DNA from: Candidatus Kryptobacter tengchongensis
GTDB taxonomy: Bacteria; Bacteroidota; Ignavibacteria; Kryptoniales; Kryptoniaceae
Assembly (NCBI GenBank): GCA_001485605.1
Contig: FAON01000012.1
Location: 248,001 to 312,000 of the forward strand
Reading direction: 5' to 3'
Length of the DNA: 64,000 nt
The notes beneath the pieces were generated by a model, which had not been told where the DNA came from, did not search any database, and saw nothing but the letters and a program-made list of their open reading frames with translations. Position 1 is the first letter of the stretch. Every line of letters starts with the position of its first letter. The position numbers and the translations under genes are program-made. This document shows, piece after piece, positions 8,604-17,469 of this stretch.

Positions 8604-10339
8604 AGTTAAAAGTAATTTCGGTTTTTGTAATGAGCTTGATTTTTATCTCAGGTTGTGCAAAGCAGTCGGAAGATGAGAAATTTTCAAGGCTTGTGAACAA
8701 TTTCATTGATGAATATTTCAAGTATCATCCAGTTGTGGCGACATGGGTTGGATATCATAAGTATGATCATTTGCTTGATGATTTTTCTGGAGAAATGCTA
8801 AGAGAAAAACTTGAATGGCTTAAAAATTATAGAAAGAAGTTTTCGGAGTTTGATTTGAAAAAACTTTCACGGGATAACAGTATTGACTGTCGGATTTTAA
8901 TTGAGAAAATTGACGAGATGATTTTTGAACTTGAAGAGTTGAAGGAACATGAATGGAATCCGTTGGTTTATAATTCTGTGATTGGTGATGGGCTGATGTA
9001 TTTAATAACGCAAGATTTTGCCCCTGCTCAGGAGAGGTTGAAAAATGTCATTGAGAGGGTTAAACAAATTCCGAGATTTGTCAAGCAAGCAAAGGAAAAT
9101 CTTAAAGATGCCCCGCAGATTCACATTGAGACCGCAATAAGACAAAACAAGGGGAACATTAATATTTTAAAAAATGATTTGACAAAATTTGCTGATACTT
9201 TGGAAATATCAAGTGAATTAAAAACAGAATTGAAGAAGGTTGTTGATTCTGCGATTTCTTCACTTGAGGAATATGGTAAATGGCTTGAAAATGATCTTAA
9301 ACCAAGATCAAAGCGTGATTTTAGGTTGGGTAAGGAACTTTACTACAAAAAAATGAAGTATTATTTGAAAACAAATTTGACGCCAGATGAAATCCTTTCA
9401 CTTGCTGAAAAGGAGAAATCTAAAACTCATGATGAAATGTATCAACTTGCTTTGCAACTTTATAAGTATTACTATGGTAAGGAACCAAAAAAGATGGATA
9501 AATTATCCGTGATCAAGGCAGTGCTTGATAAAGTTGTGCTTGAACATCCAAAACCGTCAGAAATTATGGATAGGATAAAATCTGATTTGAATTACTTGAC
9601 GGAGTTTATCAAAGAGAAAAATTTGCTGACCCTTGATGAAAGCAAACCCTTGGTAGTTCGTGAGACGCCCGAATATCAGCGTGGGGTTGCAGTTGCTTCG
9701 CTTGAAGCGCCAGGTCCTCTTGAAAAAAATATGAAAACATTTTACAATGTATCGCCAATCCCGGAAGATTGGACGCCAGAGCAGGTTGAATCATACCTTC
9801 GCGAGTATAATTATTACTCGCTTCTTGAGTTAAGCATTCATGAAGCCATTCCAGGGCATTATGTTCAGCTATATTATTCAAATCGCTGTCCATCAATTGT
9901 AAGAAGCGTTTTTTGGAGTGGGACGATGGTTGAGGGTTGGGCTGTTTATGCAGAAAGATTGATGGTTGAAAATGGAATTTTAAATAATGACCCGAGGATG
10001 AAGTTAATTCATTTGAAATGGTATATCAGAGTTATTATAAATGCAATCCTTGACCATAAAATTCACGCTGGGGGTATGACGCAGGATGAGGCTCTTGATT
10101 TGATGATGAGAGAAGGATTTCAGGAAAGAGCAGAGGCTGAAGGAAAATGGAAAAGGGCATGCCTTACATCTGCTCAACTTTCAAGTTATTTCACGGGATT
10201 TCAGGAAATAATGGCTTTGAGGGAGGAATACATGAAGTTGAAAGGAGATAAATTTAACATAAAAGAATTTAATGAGAATCTACTTTCTCATGGTTCGCCA
10301 CCTGTAAAGTATTTAAGGGAAATTTTGCTTGAAAGATAA
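8600..10339 (+). CDS. DUF885-family lipoprotein, probable zinc peptidase
   Basis: The 579-residue product has a lipoprotein signal (FVMSLIFISGC, lipid Cys at 19). The C-terminal half carries the DUF885 signature HEAIPGHY (H414, E415, H419) and, about 40 residues later, EGWAVYAERL, which together resemble a gluzincin-type HExxH...E zinc site. DUF885 proteins are exported putative peptidases; the substrate is unknown. The gene overlaps lnt by four bases, so a lipoprotein and the enzyme that matures lipoproteins are translated together. Confidence 0.85.
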   Translation: MKLKVISVFVMSLIFISGCAKQSEDEKFSRLVNNFIDEYFKYHPVVATWVGYHKYDHLLDDFSGEMLREKLEWLKNYRKKFSEFDLKKLSRDNSIDCRILIEKIDEMIFELEELKEHEWNPLVYNSVIGDGLMYLITQDFAPAQERLKNVIERVKQIPRFVKQAKENLKDAPQIHIETAIRQNKGNINILKNDLTKFADTLEISSELKTELKKVVDSAISSLEEYGKWLENDLKPRSKRDFRLGKELYYKKMKYYLKTNLTPDEILSLAEKEKSKTHDEMYQLALQLYKYYYGKEPKKMDKLSVIKAVLDKVVLEHPKPSEIMDRIKSDLNYLTEFIKEKNLLTLDESKPLVVRETPEYQRGVAVASLEAPGPLEKNMKTFYNVSPIPEDWTPEQVESYLREYNYYSLLELSIHEAIPGHYVQLYYSNRCPSIVRSVFWSGTMVEGWAVYAERLMVENGILNNDPRMKLIHLKWYIRVIINAILDHKIHAGGMTQDEALDLMMREGFQERAEAEGKWKRACLTSAQLSSYFTGFQEIMALREEYMKLKGDKFNIKEFNENLLSHGSPPVKYLREILLER

Positions 10340-10350
10340 CTTAACTCAAT

Positions 10351-11013
10351 TTGAGGATTGATTTGTTAAGATTTGAAGTTTTAAACAGGACAATTTTTAT
10401 TGAATCACCCCTTGGTTCTGCAGATTATACAATGGCAGTTGATGATGTGATTGAAAAATATTCTTCGGGTGATAAAATTCCATTTTGGATTGAGGTTTGG
10501 CCATCTGCAATTGTCCTTGCTGAGTTTATACTTGGCAGTGATGAATTTTCTAATAAGAAGGTCCTTGAGCTTGGATGTGGGCTTGGATTAACAAGTGTTG
10601 CGCTTGGTCTTAAAAACGCTGTTCTTACCGTAACTGATTATGAAATGATGGCTCTGCAATATGCAAGAAAAAATTACATTAGGAATATCGGGAGCGAGAA
10701 GAATGCAAAGTTCGTTTATCTTGACTGGAGACACCCGACCATTTCTGAGAAATTTGACTTTGTAATTGGTGCTGATATAATTTACGAGCGCAATTTGTTT
10801 GACAGTTTGATAAATGTTTTAAAAATTACGATGGCAACGGAATCTATTTGTTATCTTGCGGACCCAAACAGGAGTATCGCTTTTGAGTTCTTTGAAATTT
10901 TAAAGAAGCGGAATTTTAAGCATGAAATTGTTTTAAGGAAAGAAATTGATTATAGGGGTTCAAAGGCAGTTGTATTGATTTACAAGATAAAGAAATTGGA
11001 TTCAGATTTATGA
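10351..11013 (+). CDS. Class I SAM-dependent methyltransferase
   Basis: The 220-residue product has the SAM-binding motif LELGCGLGLTSVAL (about residues 70-85), then TDYEMMALQYAR and a motif-IV-like FDFVIGADIIYE. The pattern resembles the protein-lysine methyltransferase (METTL/NNT1) group, so a protein substrate is plausible but unproven. The predicted start is TTG at 10351. It overlaps aroK by four bases. Confidence 0.8.
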   Translation: MRIDLLRFEVLNRTIFIESPLGSADYTMAVDDVIEKYSSGDKIPFWIEVWPSAIVLAEFILGSDEFSNKKVLELGCGLGLTSVALGLKNAVLTVTDYEMMALQYARKNYIRNIGSEKNAKFVYLDWRHPTISEKFDFVIGADIIYERNLFDSLINVLKITMATESICYLADPNRSIAFEFFEILKKRNFKHEIVLRKEIDYRGSKAVVLIYKIKKLDSDL

Positions 11014-11555
11014 AGAAATCGCTTGTTTTCTTAACTGGTTTTATGGGCAGTGGTAAAAGCACAATCGGACCATTGCTTGCAAAACAGCTCGGATATGGTT
11101 TTCTTGATGTTGATGAATTGATTGAAAGCGTTGAAGGTAAGAGCATAGTTGATATATTTCGTGAAAGGGGTGAGATTTATTTTAGGAACATTGAGCGAAA
11201 AATTTTAATTGAAACTGTTTTGAGCCTTTCAAAATTTGTTGTGTCCCTTGGTGGCGGAACTGTAACTTTTGCCGATAATCTTTATCTTGTGAAGGGATCA
11301 GGTATTTTAATTTACCTTAAAGCAAGTCCAGAGGTTTTGCTTCAAAGGATAAAATATAAGACAGACAGACCGCTTTTGCTTGATCCAGCTGGAAATGTTT
11401 TGCCCGAAAATCTGCTCTTAGAAAGAATTTTATCATTGTTGAAAATTAGAGAACCATTTTATCTACAGGCAGATTTTTTGGTCTCAACCGATGATAAAGA
11501 TGTTGATGAAACTGTTAATGAAATTTTAAAAAAACTTGAGAATAAAATTGCGTAA
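11010..11555 (+). CDS. aroK: Shikimate kinase
   Basis: Shikimate kinase phosphorylates shikimate in the common aromatic pathway. The 181-residue protein has a Walker A loop (GFMGSGKST, about residues 9-17), DVDELIE for shikimate binding, the FRERGEIYFRNIE segment and SLGGGT. The lid Arg is present in KTDRPLL. Length is typical. It overlaps aroB by about 20 bases, forming an aroKB pair. Confidence 0.95.
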   Translation: MKKSLVFLTGFMGSGKSTIGPLLAKQLGYGFLDVDELIESVEGKSIVDIFRERGEIYFRNIERKILIETVLSLSKFVVSLGGGTVTFADNLYLVKGSGILIYLKASPEVLLQRIKYKTDRPLLLDPAGNVLPENLLLERILSLLKIREPFYLQADFLVSTDDKDVDETVNEILKKLENKIA

Positions 11556-12642
11556 AATCACGCTCAAGTTAAAAAATATAAAGTATCCGATTTACATTGG
11601 GAATCAGATAATTGATAGATTCCCTGACCTTTGCAGAAAACATGGTGTAAAGCCACACCTTGCCGTGATAACTGATAAAATAGTCGCAGGAATTTATCTT
11701 GATGAATTTGTAAGCATTTTGAAAAAGCGAGGGTTTGCACCAGAGATTATTATTGTTAATCCAGGGGAAGAAAGCAAAAGTTTAAATGTTTTATCTAAGA
11801 TTTTCACGGATTTGATTCAAATGAAATTGCGTCGGGATGAAACGATTGTTGCTTTTGGTGGTGGAGTGGTGGGGGATCTTGCTGGTTTTGCATCAGCGGT
11901 TTATCTTCGTGGTGTTAATTTGATTCAACTTCCGACCACACTCCTTGCGATGGTTGATAGTTCAATTGGTGGAAAAGTTGGGATAAATCATAAACTTGGG
12001 AAAAATTTAATTGGTTCATTTTATCATCCAATTTTTGTCTTTTCAGATGTGAATTTTTTGAAAACATTGCCCAAGCGTGAATTTATGTGTGGGCTTGGAG
12101 AAGTTGTCAAATATGGTATCATAATGGATGCAGAAATTTTTAAAATTATTGAGTCAAATTTTGATAATATTTTAAATCTTGACTTTAAACTCATGCAAAC
12201 TCTTGTCTTCAGGTCAATTTCAGTTAAATCCTCTGTCGTTCAAAAAGATGAGAAAGAAAAGAAGTTTAGGATGATTTTAAATTTTGGTCATACGATCGGG
12301 CATGGGATAGAGGCGGGTTTGAATTATCGTAGGTTAAAGCACGGTGAGGCAGTTATGTTTGGGATGATAGGTGAAAGTTTTATTGCGTTTAGTAGGGGAA
12401 TTTTGAGGGAGAAGGATTTCAGCAGGATGAGAAATTTGCTTTTTAAAATGGGTTTGGTTTTTCCGAAAAAATTTCTTGCAAAGGATGTGATTTTGAAGCA
12501 TATTGGTTATGATAAAAAAATTTTTTCAGAACAGCGGTTGAATATGTATTTGCCAATGAAAATTGGAAAGATGAGGTTCTTTAACGATGTGTCGTTTGGT
12601 GAGATAGAAAGAGCTCTTGATTTTTTGTTTAATCAAAATTAA
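11536..12642 (+). CDS. aroB: 3-dehydroquinate synthase
   Basis: AroB makes dehydroquinate from DAHP using NAD and a metal. The 368-residue product has the NAD-binding GEESKS and GGGVVGDLAGFASAVYLRG segments, PTTLLAMVDSSIGGK, and the zinc ligands in the GLGEVVKYG and FGHTIGHGIE regions. Length is normal. The start is a TTG at 11536, or the in-frame TTG at 11548; both lie within aroK. Confidence 0.95.
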   Translation: MRIKLRKITLKLKNIKYPIYIGNQIIDRFPDLCRKHGVKPHLAVITDKIVAGIYLDEFVSILKKRGFAPEIIIVNPGEESKSLNVLSKIFTDLIQMKLRRDETIVAFGGGVVGDLAGFASAVYLRGVNLIQLPTTLLAMVDSSIGGKVGINHKLGKNLIGSFYHPIFVFSDVNFLKTLPKREFMCGLGEVVKYGIIMDAEIFKIIESNFDNILNLDFKLMQTLVFRSISVKSSVVQKDEKEKKFRMILNFGHTIGHGIEAGLNYRRLKHGEAVMFGMIGESFIAFSRGILREKDFSRMRNLLFKMGLVFPKKFLAKDVILKHIGYDKKIFSEQRLNMYLPMKIGKMRFFNDVSFGEIERALDFLFNQN

Positions 12643-12656
12643 AAGAGTTCAAGCTT

Positions 12657-14498
12657 ATGAAAAAAAGCTACATTTTTTTATTTGTTTTAATAGTGTCAAA
12701 CCTTTTATCTCAAACCTACCCAAAAAGGGAAGTTCGTGCGGTGTGGCTTACAACTGTTTATGGGCTTGACTGGCCAAGCGCTAAGGCAACAAGCCAAAAT
12801 GGTATTCAACAGCAAAAAAATGAATTAATTCAAATTCTTGATAATTTGAAATTGGCTAATTTTAATACGGTGATAATGCAGGTTCGTGCCCGCGGTGATT
12901 TAATTTATCCGAGCCGATATGAACCGTGGGCAACCTCTTTAACTGGGACTTTAGGGCGTGATCCGGGCTATGACCCGTTGAAATTCGCAATTGAAGAAAC
13001 CCATAAAAGAGGGATGGAATTTCATGCGTGGTGGAATGTTGTCAAAGTTAAAGACGATTCAACCCTTCCTCCCAACACAAACCCACCTCACATAGTTTTA
13101 AGACACCCAGATTATGTTAAGTATTATAAACCTAATAACGAGTGGTGGATTGACATGGGAAAACCCGAAGCGAGGAATTATTTGATAAATGTTGTTATGG
13201 AACTTGTGCGAAATTATGATATTGATGGAATTCATTTTGATTATATAAGATATCCAAATCCTGACTTTCCTGATAGCGATACATATGCTTTATATCAAAG
13301 CGAATATCCCAACAAAGAAGAGTGGAGGAGGGAAAATATAAATAAATTTGTTAGAGCAGTTTATGACAGCATAAAAAGAGTGAAGCCATGGGTTAAGGTT
13401 GGTTCAGCGCCAATTGGTATTTATAAAAATATATGTGATTCAAACGGAGTTTATGTTTACAGTCCCAATTGTGGTTCATGCCAAAGTGGGATCCCCGTTG
13501 CAACAGGGTGGCAGGCATATTGTTCAATTTATCAGGATTCAAGAAGATGGTTGGCAGAGGGTAAACATGATTATCATTCGCCACAGATTTATTGGGATAT
13601 ACAAACTAATCCAAAATATAATGTTCTCGCCCGAGATTGGAAAAATAATAGTTATGGGAGACATATTTATGCAGGTTCAGCAGCTTACAGAATGTCTTCT
13701 AACTCTGGCGATTGGTCTGTGTCGGAGATTCTTTCGCAAATTGACACAAGCAGGTCAATTGGTGTTGAAGGAAATACATTTTTCAGGTATAAATCTTTAC
13801 TTTTGAAGGGATTGATTGATAGTTTGAAAAATTCAAGATATAAGTATCCAGCTTTTATTCATCCAATGCCGTGGCTTGATGCTGTGAAACCTAATCCGCC
13901 TGTTAATTTAATAGCTCGTAAAATTTCAGAAAAAGTTTTTGAATTGGTATGGAGCAATCCTGAACCCCCTGCGGATAATGATACTGTTAGATATTACGCC
14001 ATTTATAAATCGGAAACATCACCCGTTGATATAAACAACATAGAAAATCTTGTAGCTATTGTTGAAGGAAATAGGATAAGTTATTCAATCCAAGTTGATG
14101 ACCCGAACAAAAGGTATTACATAGTTGTAACTGCGTTTGATAAACTTCATAATGAAAGTGTCCCGTCAAACGAGGTTGCGACAATCCCCGTTGCAGTTGC
14201 AGAGTTTAAAGAAACCCCAAGTAAATTTGAGCTTTATCAAAACTATCCTAATCCGTTTAACATTGAAACGACAATTGAATTTGATGTTCCGTTTAATTCG
14301 TGGGTAAGTTTAAAAATTTACAATATGCTTGGTCAAGAAGTTAGAACCCTTGTTGATGGTTTAACGGAAGCTGGCAAACATAAAGTTATTTGGGATGGCA
14401 AAAATGATAGCGGTCAAGTTGTTACATCGGGTATTTATTTTTGTAGGTTTATCGCTGGGACTTTCACAAAAAGTATAAAGATTGTTTTAGTCAAGTAG
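12657..14498 (+). CDS. GHL10 (YngK/DUF187) glycosidase-like protein with T9SS tail
   Basis: The 613-residue protein has a signal peptide (YIFLFVLIVSNLLSQ), a TIM-barrel domain of the GHL10/YngK type (about residues 25-390: REVRAVWLTT, MQVRARGD, HAWWNV, IDGIHFDYIRYP), a fibronectin type III-like module (about 410-505) and a type A T9SS sorting domain (FELYQNYPNPFN to the end). Members are thought to act on glycans; substrate unknown. The T9SS tail indicates surface display or release. The gene lies 14 bases after aroB but its role differs from it. Confidence 0.88.
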   Translation: MKKSYIFLFVLIVSNLLSQTYPKREVRAVWLTTVYGLDWPSAKATSQNGIQQQKNELIQILDNLKLANFNTVIMQVRARGDLIYPSRYEPWATSLTGTLGRDPGYDPLKFAIEETHKRGMEFHAWWNVVKVKDDSTLPPNTNPPHIVLRHPDYVKYYKPNNEWWIDMGKPEARNYLINVVMELVRNYDIDGIHFDYIRYPNPDFPDSDTYALYQSEYPNKEEWRRENINKFVRAVYDSIKRVKPWVKVGSAPIGIYKNICDSNGVYVYSPNCGSCQSGIPVATGWQAYCSIYQDSRRWLAEGKHDYHSPQIYWDIQTNPKYNVLARDWKNNSYGRHIYAGSAAYRMSSNSGDWSVSEILSQIDTSRSIGVEGNTFFRYKSLLLKGLIDSLKNSRYKYPAFIHPMPWLDAVKPNPPVNLIARKISEKVFELVWSNPEPPADNDTVRYYAIYKSETSPVDINNIENLVAIVEGNRISYSIQVDDPNKRYYIVVTAFDKLHNESVPSNEVATIPVAVAEFKETPSKFELYQNYPNPFNIETTIEFDVPFNSWVSLKIYNMLGQEVRTLVDGLTEAGKHKVIWDGKNDSGQVVTSGIYFCRFIAGTFTKSIKIVLVK

Positions 14499-14562
14499 TA
14501 AAAATTTTATGTTTTGAAATTTGTATTTTGAGTGTGACTTATGGTAATTCCAGCGTTTTTCA

Positions 14563-16335
14563 TCAATCTTCTCTTTTTATCTGAATGTGGAGCTCGTCAA
14601 GTTGTCTTGGGTCAACTTCAGATGGGGCATCATCCATAAGTGAAACTGCACTGCTTGTTTTTGGGAAGGCTATAACATCACGAATTGATTTCATACCTGT
14701 AAGGAGCATAACGAGGCGATCAAATCCAAAAGCAATCCCGCCATGCGGTGGTGGTCCATATTTAAATGCCTCAAGAAGGAACCCAAATTTTCTCTTTGAT
14801 TCTTCTTCTGAGATTCCAAGAAGTTTGAAGATTTTCTGTTGAAGTTCTGCATCGTGGATTCTTATACTCCCACCTGCAATTTCGTTCCCATTCAACACAA
14901 GGTCATAAGCCCTTGCACGAACTTTCTTAGGGTCTGTATCAAGCAGGTGAATATCTTCAAGTTTTGGTGATGTAAATGGATGGTGAACCGAAACCCAACG
15001 ATTCTCTTCCTCATCCCATTCAAGTAGCGGAAAATCAACAATCCATGCAAGTTTAAAATCATTTTCATCAATCAAATTTAATCTTTTCCCAAGCTCAACC
15101 CGTAGGTTTCCAAGTATTGTATAAACTTTTTCTGGTTTATCGGAAATTAAAATTATCAAATCACCCTCATTTGATTTCATTCTTTCTTTCAACTTCTGTA
15201 GAGAGAACTTTGAGATGTATTTTGCAATTGGTGAATTGAGTTCGCCGTTTTCAACTTTGAAATGCACAAGCCCCTCTGCACCGAAATTTTTGGCAAGCGT
15301 TGCTATCTCATCAATCTGTTTTCTTGAATAATTTCCGCATCCTTCAAGATTCATACCGCATATAACGCCTCCATTTTCTATAGTTTCTCTAAAAATTTTA
15401 AATTCTGTGTGTTTGAAAATATCAGTTACATTCACAATTTTTAAATCAAATCTTAAATCTGGCTTATCCGTTCCATAAGTTTGGATTGCTTCAGTGTAAG
15501 GAATTCTCGGGAAAGGCGTTGGTATCTCAATGTTTTTAATCTCTTTGAATAACCTTACCATCAGTCCCTCAACGATATTGAAGATATCATCTTCTGTGAC
15601 AAATGACATCTCCACATCAATTTGAGTGAATTCGGGTTGTCTGTCTGCTCTTAAATCCTCATCTCTAAAGCACTTAACAATTTGAAAGTATCTGTCAAAG
15701 CCAGCAACCATTAAAATTTGCTTATAAAGTTGGGGCGATTGGGGTAGAGCATAAAACTTTCCAGGATGAAGTCTGCTTGGAACAAGAAAATCCCTTGCTC
15801 CTTCCGGTGTGCTTTTAACCAGAAATGAAGTCTCTATTTCAAGAAAATTATTTTCGTCAAAGTATCTTCTAACAATTTGTGCCATTTTATGTCTTATGAT
15901 AAAGTTTGCCTGCATTGAGGGTCTTCTAAGATCAAGATATCTGTATTTAAGACGAAGCTCTTCAGAGACGTTTATATCATCTTCAATTAAGAATGGCGGG
16001 GTTTCTGATTTGCTTAAAATTTGAACCTCATCAGCAAGCACATCAATTTCCCCTGTTGGAAGCGATGGGTTTTCAGCTCCTTTAGGTCTTCGCTCAACCT
16101 TTCCAGTTACAGAAATTACATATTCTGATTTTAATTCTTTTGCAATCTGGTATGCTTCAGAATTATGTTGAGGTGAGAAGACAATTTGTGTTTTCCCGTA
16201 TCTATCTCTCAGGTCAATAAAGATCAATCCCCCGAGATCTCTTCTTTTATCAACCCAGCCATTTAATGTAACTGTTTTACCGACATCACTTGCCCTTAAT
16301 TCTCCGCAAGTGTGGGTTCTTTTTTTGAAAATCAT
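14563..16335 (-). CDS. aspS: Aspartyl-tRNA synthetase
   Basis: This class II synthetase charges tRNA-Asp, or Asp and Asn tRNAs if non-discriminating. From the ATG at 16335 the product is 590 residues: N-terminal OB-fold anticodon-binding domain (LNGWVDKRRDLGG), motif 2 region with FRDEDLRADRQPEF, the bacterial GAD insertion, and motif 3 GIAFGFDRLVMLL. A longer frame begins at 16392, but this overlaps a consensus promoter and the first 19 residues lack homology features, so 16335 is chosen. It is a single gene, convergent with the GHL10 gene. Confidence 0.96.
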   Translation of the reverse strand: MIFKKRTHTCGELRASDVGKTVTLNGWVDKRRDLGGLIFIDLRDRYGKTQIVFSPQHNSEAYQIAKELKSEYVISVTGKVERRPKGAENPSLPTGEIDVLADEVQILSKSETPPFLIEDDINVSEELRLKYRYLDLRRPSMQANFIIRHKMAQIVRRYFDENNFLEIETSFLVKSTPEGARDFLVPSRLHPGKFYALPQSPQLYKQILMVAGFDRYFQIVKCFRDEDLRADRQPEFTQIDVEMSFVTEDDIFNIVEGLMVRLFKEIKNIEIPTPFPRIPYTEAIQTYGTDKPDLRFDLKIVNVTDIFKHTEFKIFRETIENGGVICGMNLEGCGNYSRKQIDEIATLAKNFGAEGLVHFKVENGELNSPIAKYISKFSLQKLKERMKSNEGDLIILISDKPEKVYTILGNLRVELGKRLNLIDENDFKLAWIVDFPLLEWDEEENRWVSVHHPFTSPKLEDIHLLDTDPKKVRARAYDLVLNGNEIAGGSIRIHDAELQQKIFKLLGISEEESKRKFGFLLEAFKYGPPPHGGIAFGFDRLVMLLTGMKSIRDVIAFPKTSSAVSLMDDAPSEVDPRQLDELHIQIKRED

Positions 16336-16363
16336 ATTTAGTTTTTTCGTCGTTTTTTCCCAA

Positions 16364-16392
16364 AATATATCAAATATATGCGTCATTATCAA
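16364..16392 (-). promoter_or_regulatory. Sigma-70-like promoter of aspS
   Basis: On the minus strand TTGATA (16392-16387) and TATATT (16369-16364) are exactly 17 bases apart. The predicted transcription start lies about 20 bases before the ATG at 16335, which supports that start codon. Confidence 0.6.
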
Positions 16393-16562
16393 GTCATTGT
16401 TTTTTCACAAGGTTTGTCTAATTTTATTCAGTTTTTTCCCCAAATGCTCAATATTAGCCATCCATCTGGATCTGCCCCCTTCAAAATTTGCCAAAAGCTT
16501 TTTACAAATGTATGGCATAGATTTTGAGTTAAAAAGTTTGGAGAGAACATAAAAGATTAACA

Positions 16563-16943
16563 ATGCGAAAGACTATCTTATTGGTTGACGATGACGAGCT
16601 TGTGAGAATAACTTTGAAGGAATTTTTTACATTGCTTGGCTTAACGGTTATTGAAGCAAGCAATGGAAGGGAAGGTATTGAGAAGGCAATTAATAATGAA
16701 ATTCACATTTTAATTGCTGATTATAGAATGCCTGACCTAACTGGAGTTGAGATGATAAAGGAGATTCGGAAATTCAAACGGGATTTTAAAATTATCATAC
16801 TTACAGGCTTTGCAAATGAGATCACTAATGAAGTCATAAGAGAGTTTGGTGTAGTTGCAGTTTTGCAGAAACCCGTTGATCTCGGGGTGCTTGAAAAATT
16901 GATAACTCAACTTTTAAGCAATCCTAAAAATAAAAGGGGATAG
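16563..16943 (+). CDS. Single-domain response regulator
   Basis: The 126-residue product is a lone receiver domain: acidic pair VDDDE, phospho-acceptor D53 in IADYRMP, T/S in LTGFA and K in LQKPVD. There is no output domain, so it must act by protein contact or as a phosphate sink. It is the first gene of the chemosensory cluster, followed 4 bases later by the binding protein and MCP genes. Confidence 0.88.
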   Translation: MRKTILLVDDDELVRITLKEFFTLLGLTVIEASNGREGIEKAINNEIHILIADYRMPDLTGVEMIKEIRKFKRDFKIIILTGFANEITNEVIREFGVVAVLQKPVDLGVLEKLITQLLSNPKNKRG

Positions 16944-16947
16944 TGAA

Positions 16948-17469
16948 ATGAAACGAATAATTCTTTTTTTGATATTTTTTCAGTCAATGGTTTTCGCTCA
17001 AAGAGCCACGCCACTTCAGTATCTTTACATGATGAAGTCTTTAAAGCCAGAAGTTCAAAAAATTGGTGTATTGTGTGATTTAGGCAAATATCAAGGGCTT
17101 ATAGAAAAACTTCAACGCTCTGCTTATTCAGTTGGTGTTAAAATTATTGTAGCAGATGTTAAGGAGTTGAAAGATGTATCTCAACGGTTTGGTGATTTGG
17201 TGAAAAATGGGGTTGATTTCATCTGGATTTTTGATGAGAGCGATGTATCTGCTCATCCAATTGCAAGAGAGTTCATCATTAAAAATGCGATTTTGAGCAA
17301 AATTCCAGTTGCGGTTCCAAATGCAGAGTTTGTCAAAGAAGGTGGGCTTTTCTCGCTTGAAATTTCGGGCGATGATGTAAAAGTTTATGTCAATAACAAA
17401 GTCGCCAACGCTCTTCAAATAACCGTTCCAGAAAACTATAAGGAGAGGGTGCAATATGTGGTTAATTAA
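16948..17469 (+). CDS. Exported ABC-type substrate-binding-like protein
   Basis: The 173-residue protein has a signal peptide ([14 protein letters not shown]) and one alpha/beta lobe reminiscent of the ABC_sub_bind (PF04392-like) family: [11 protein letters not shown], then [16 protein letters not shown], then [17 protein letters not shown]. At 173 residues it is about half the size of a two-lobed binding protein. It overlaps the MCP gene by 14 bases, which suggests that it presents a ligand to the receptor. Family assignment is by general resemblance only. Confidence 0.65.
   Translation: MKRIILFLIFFQSMVFAQRATPLQYLYMMKSLKPEVQKIGVLCDLGKYQGLIEKLQRSAYSVGVKIIVADVKELKDVSQRFGDLVKNGVDFIWIFDESDVSAHPIAREFIIKNAILSKIPVAVPNAEFVKEGGLFSLEISGDDVKVYVNNKVANALQITVPENYKERVQYVVN

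Noticed and set aside
16500-16562. Sigma-54-type promoter (TGGCATAGATTTTGA) before the first receiver gene
   Set aside because: The -12 element lacks GC at the required spacing.
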